Positions 5,658-7,234 of a DNA stretch of 7,234 bases are shown here, in pieces. Below the pieces are notes generated by a model. The model saw nothing but the letters and a program-made list of their open reading frames with translations, had not been told where the DNA came from and made no database searches. The position numbers were made by a program, and so were the translations under genes. How positions within the stretch are numbered: the stretch's first letter is position 1; each line of letters begins with the position of its first letter. The DNA comes from Spirochaetota bacterium. GTDB lineage: Bacteria; Spirochaetota; Spirochaetia; DSM-27196; PWMO01. The stretch is taken from the NCBI GenBank assembly GCA_009908925.1, contig JAAAOH010000267.1, positions 1 to 7,234 on the forward strand. The letters are read 5' to 3'.

Positions 5658-7234
5658 TCAGTGGAGCTCTCCCCAGCTCGTGCCGGCCTCGACGGTGACC
5701 CGCAGCGGAACCGAGAGCTTGACGGCAGCTGCCATCTCCTCCTCCACGAGGCGTGAGACTGCCTCCTGCTCCGCCGCGGGGGCTTCGAGGATGAGCTCGT
5801 CGTGCACCTGCAGCAGAATGCGCCCCCCGCTGCCCTCGACCGCGAGGCGTTTGCTCACCCGAAGCATTGCCCGCTTCACGATGTCGGCCGCCGTGCCCTG
5901 AATGGGAGTGTTCACCGCGATCCGTTCGGCGCCGCTCTTGACGGTTCTGTTTCGGGAGGTGATATCCGGCAGCGGTCGCTCACGCCCGAGAAGGGTGCGC
6001 ACTGCCCCGTGGGCCTCGGCCCGGCGGACTGTGTCCTCTACGAAGCTCTTGATGTTCGGGTAGGTGCGGAAATAGGCCTCGATGAAGCGCTCTGCCTCGT
6101 CACGGCTGATGTTGAGCTCACGGCTGAGGCGAAATGACGACATACCGTACATCACGCCGAAATTGATGGTTTTGGCGATGCGCCGCTGCGCGGAGGTCAC
6201 TTCCTCGGCCGGCACGCCGAAGATGAGCGCGCCGGTTTCCCGGTGCACGTCCTTGCCCTCGCGAAAAGCTTGCGTAAGCCCCGGATCCCCGGAGAGATGG
6301 GCGAGCACCACCAGCTCGATCTGCGAGTAGTCGGCGCTCACGAACACCCAGTCGTCGGCGGGGACAAAGGCGGTGCGGATCCTCCGTCCCTCCTCATCGC
6401 GGATGGGGATATTCTGCAGGTTCGGATCCTTGCTCGAGAGTCGGCCGGTGGCGGTACCCGTCTGGGTGAAGTGGGTGTGGAGCCGCCCCGTTTCGGGATT
6501 CACGAGCCTGGGCAGCGCATCGACGTATGTCGAGCGCAGCTTGGAGAGGAGGCGATGGCGAAGCACCTTCTCCGGCACCGGATCCTCCCGGGCGAGCTCC
6601 TGCAGCACCGCAACGTCGGTGGAGTAGCCCGTCTTGGTCTTTTTCACCGGCTTGAGCTTGCGCTCGACAAAGAGCACCTCCTGCAGTTGCTTCGTTGAGG
6701 CAATATTGAACTCGCGCCCGCAGAGCTCGTAGATCTCCTCCTCGATGGAGGCGAGCAGTCCGTCGAGCTCCCGGCTGTAGGCGGCGAGCATATCCGTGTC
6801 GATACGGATCCCGCGAAGCTCCATCTCGGCGAGTACCGGTACGAGGGGAAGCTCGAGATCGTAGAAGAGCTCGCTGAACCCGTGCTCGGCGAGAAGCGGC
6901 TGGAATACGGTGTAGAGGCGGAAGGTGATATCCGCGTCCTCGGCGGCGTAGTTCCCGGCGGCTTCGAGCGGCACCTCGTAGAAGGGGGGCAAGTTCCGCC
7001 CACGCCCGTGGTCGGGAAAGAGGTCCGCGTAGTGCACGGTAGTATATCCGAGATAACTGCGGGCGAGCTCATCGAGCCCGAAGGAGTTCGCGGTGGTATC
7101 GAGGAGCCAGCCCGCCACCATGGTGTCGAAGGCCAGGGAGGAGAGCGTGATGCCCCAGCGCTTCAGTACCTTGTAATCGTACTTCGCGTTCTGGGCGATG
7201 AGCTCGAGCGAGGTGTCCTCGAGGACGGGCTTGA
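5658..7234 (-). CDS. polA: DNA polymerase I, Klenow part (N-terminus beyond window edge)
   Basis: The frame is open from the right edge to the TGA at 5658-5660, giving 524 residues that cover part of the 3'-5' exonuclease domain and the whole polymerase domain. Proofreading motif Exo II is present (QNAKYD, 7193-7176), as are FDTM (7130-7119) and Exo III YAAEDAD (6950-6930), so the exonuclease looks functional apart from Exo I, which is outside. Polymerase motif A is SADYSQIEL, with the catalytic Asp at 6330-6332. Motif B is RRIAKTINFGVMYG (about 6144-6185), and motif C is QVHDELILEAP with Asp-Glu at 5796-5801. TATGRLSSKDPNLQNIPIR is also intact. The enzyme fills gaps in repair and replaces RNA primers. 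Phe in motif B fits discrimination against dideoxynucleotides, as in E. coli Pol I. One oddity is Val (6309-6311) where DYSQIEL is normally followed by Arg. The 5'-nuclease domain and promoter are off-window. It leads the polA-coaE-SPOR operon. Confidence 0.97.
   Translation of the reverse strand, partial: KPVLEDTSLELIAQNAKYDYKVLKRWGITLSSLAFDTMVAGWLLDTTANSFGLDELARSYLGYTTVHYADLFPDHGRGRNLPPFYEVPLEAAGNYAAEDADITFRLYTVFQPLLAEHGFSELFYDLELPLVPVLAEMELRGIRIDTDMLAAYSRELDGLLASIEEEIYELCGREFNIASTKQLQEVLFVERKLKPVKKTKTGYSTDVAVLQELAREDPVPEKVLRHRLLSKLRSTYVDALPRLVNPETGRLHTHFTQTGTATGRLSSKDPNLQNIPIRDEEGRRIRTAFVPADDWVFVSADYSQIELVVLAHLSGDPGLTQAFREGKDVHRETGALIFGVPAEEVTSAQRRIAKTINFGVMYGMSSFRLSRELNISRDEAERFIEAYFRTYPNIKSFVEDTVRRAEAHGAVRTLLGRERPLPDITSRNRTVKSGAERIAVNTPIQGTAADIVKRAMLRVSKRLAVEGSGGRILLQVHDELILEAPAAEQEAVSRLVEEEMAAAVKLSVPLRVTVEAGTSWGELH

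Noticed and set aside
1..7234. Defence island, prophage, toxin-antitoxin or CRISPR system
   Set aside because: No nuclease, integrase, transposase, repeat array or small toxin-antitoxin pair is visible. The MoxR-VWA pair is a recognisable RavA-ViaA and not a ternary conflict system with an effector.

Overview
The window is a GC-rich, densely coded bacterial chromosome segment. It carries six genes in two convergent blocks with one divergent pair at the left, and I see no mobile element, RNA gene or CRISPR array. The organism is probably a high-GC spirochaete. That lean rests on the unusual dephospho-CoA kinase P-loop (GKYCAGKN in place of the usual GGIGSGKS type) and on the polA-coaE-SPOR gene order, both recalled as spirochaete-like and not searched. 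The phylum call is therefore moderate, while the gene identities are mostly strong.

Positions 1-912 (minus strand) hold most of a KamA-family radical SAM/PLP aminomutase whose C-terminus runs off the left edge. Its cluster cysteines, substrate aspartates and PLP lysine are spaced exactly as I recall them in lysine 2,3-aminomutase. A 120-base divergent region (913-1032) contains a tandem GC-rich 8-mer and a TTGACA box. It separates this gene from a two-gene plus-strand operon at 1033-4238. The first gene encodes a RavA-type MoxR AAA+ ATPase. The second encodes a ViaA-type VWA protein that starts inside the ravA stop codon (TGATG). RavA and ViaA form a chaperone-like pair, known in E. coli for action on Fe-S and flavin respiratory enzymes and, through RavA, for binding an inducible lysine decarboxylase.

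A short convergent intergenic region (4239-4326) contains two small GC hairpins and a 14-base tandem duplication, with no T tract. Beyond it, a tight minus-strand operon reads polA (5' end off the right edge, 3' end at 5658), then coaE (5079-5654), then a membrane-anchored SPOR-domain protein (4327-5073). The gaps are 3 and 5 bases. This block is housekeeping: DNA repair polymerase, last step of CoA synthesis, and a septal peptidoglycan-binding protein.

The most thought-provoking feature is the divergent pairing of a lysine-directed [4Fe-4S]/PLP radical enzyme with RavA-ViaA, whose known partners are Fe-S enzymes and a PLP lysine enzyme. A client relationship is possible but is inference only. 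I found no clearly undescribed system. The other observations are residue-level oddities in known families: a His/Cys-rich ViaA N-terminus, an Ala/Gly-rich ViaA insert, a changed residue in PolA motif A, and the variant CoaE P-loop.
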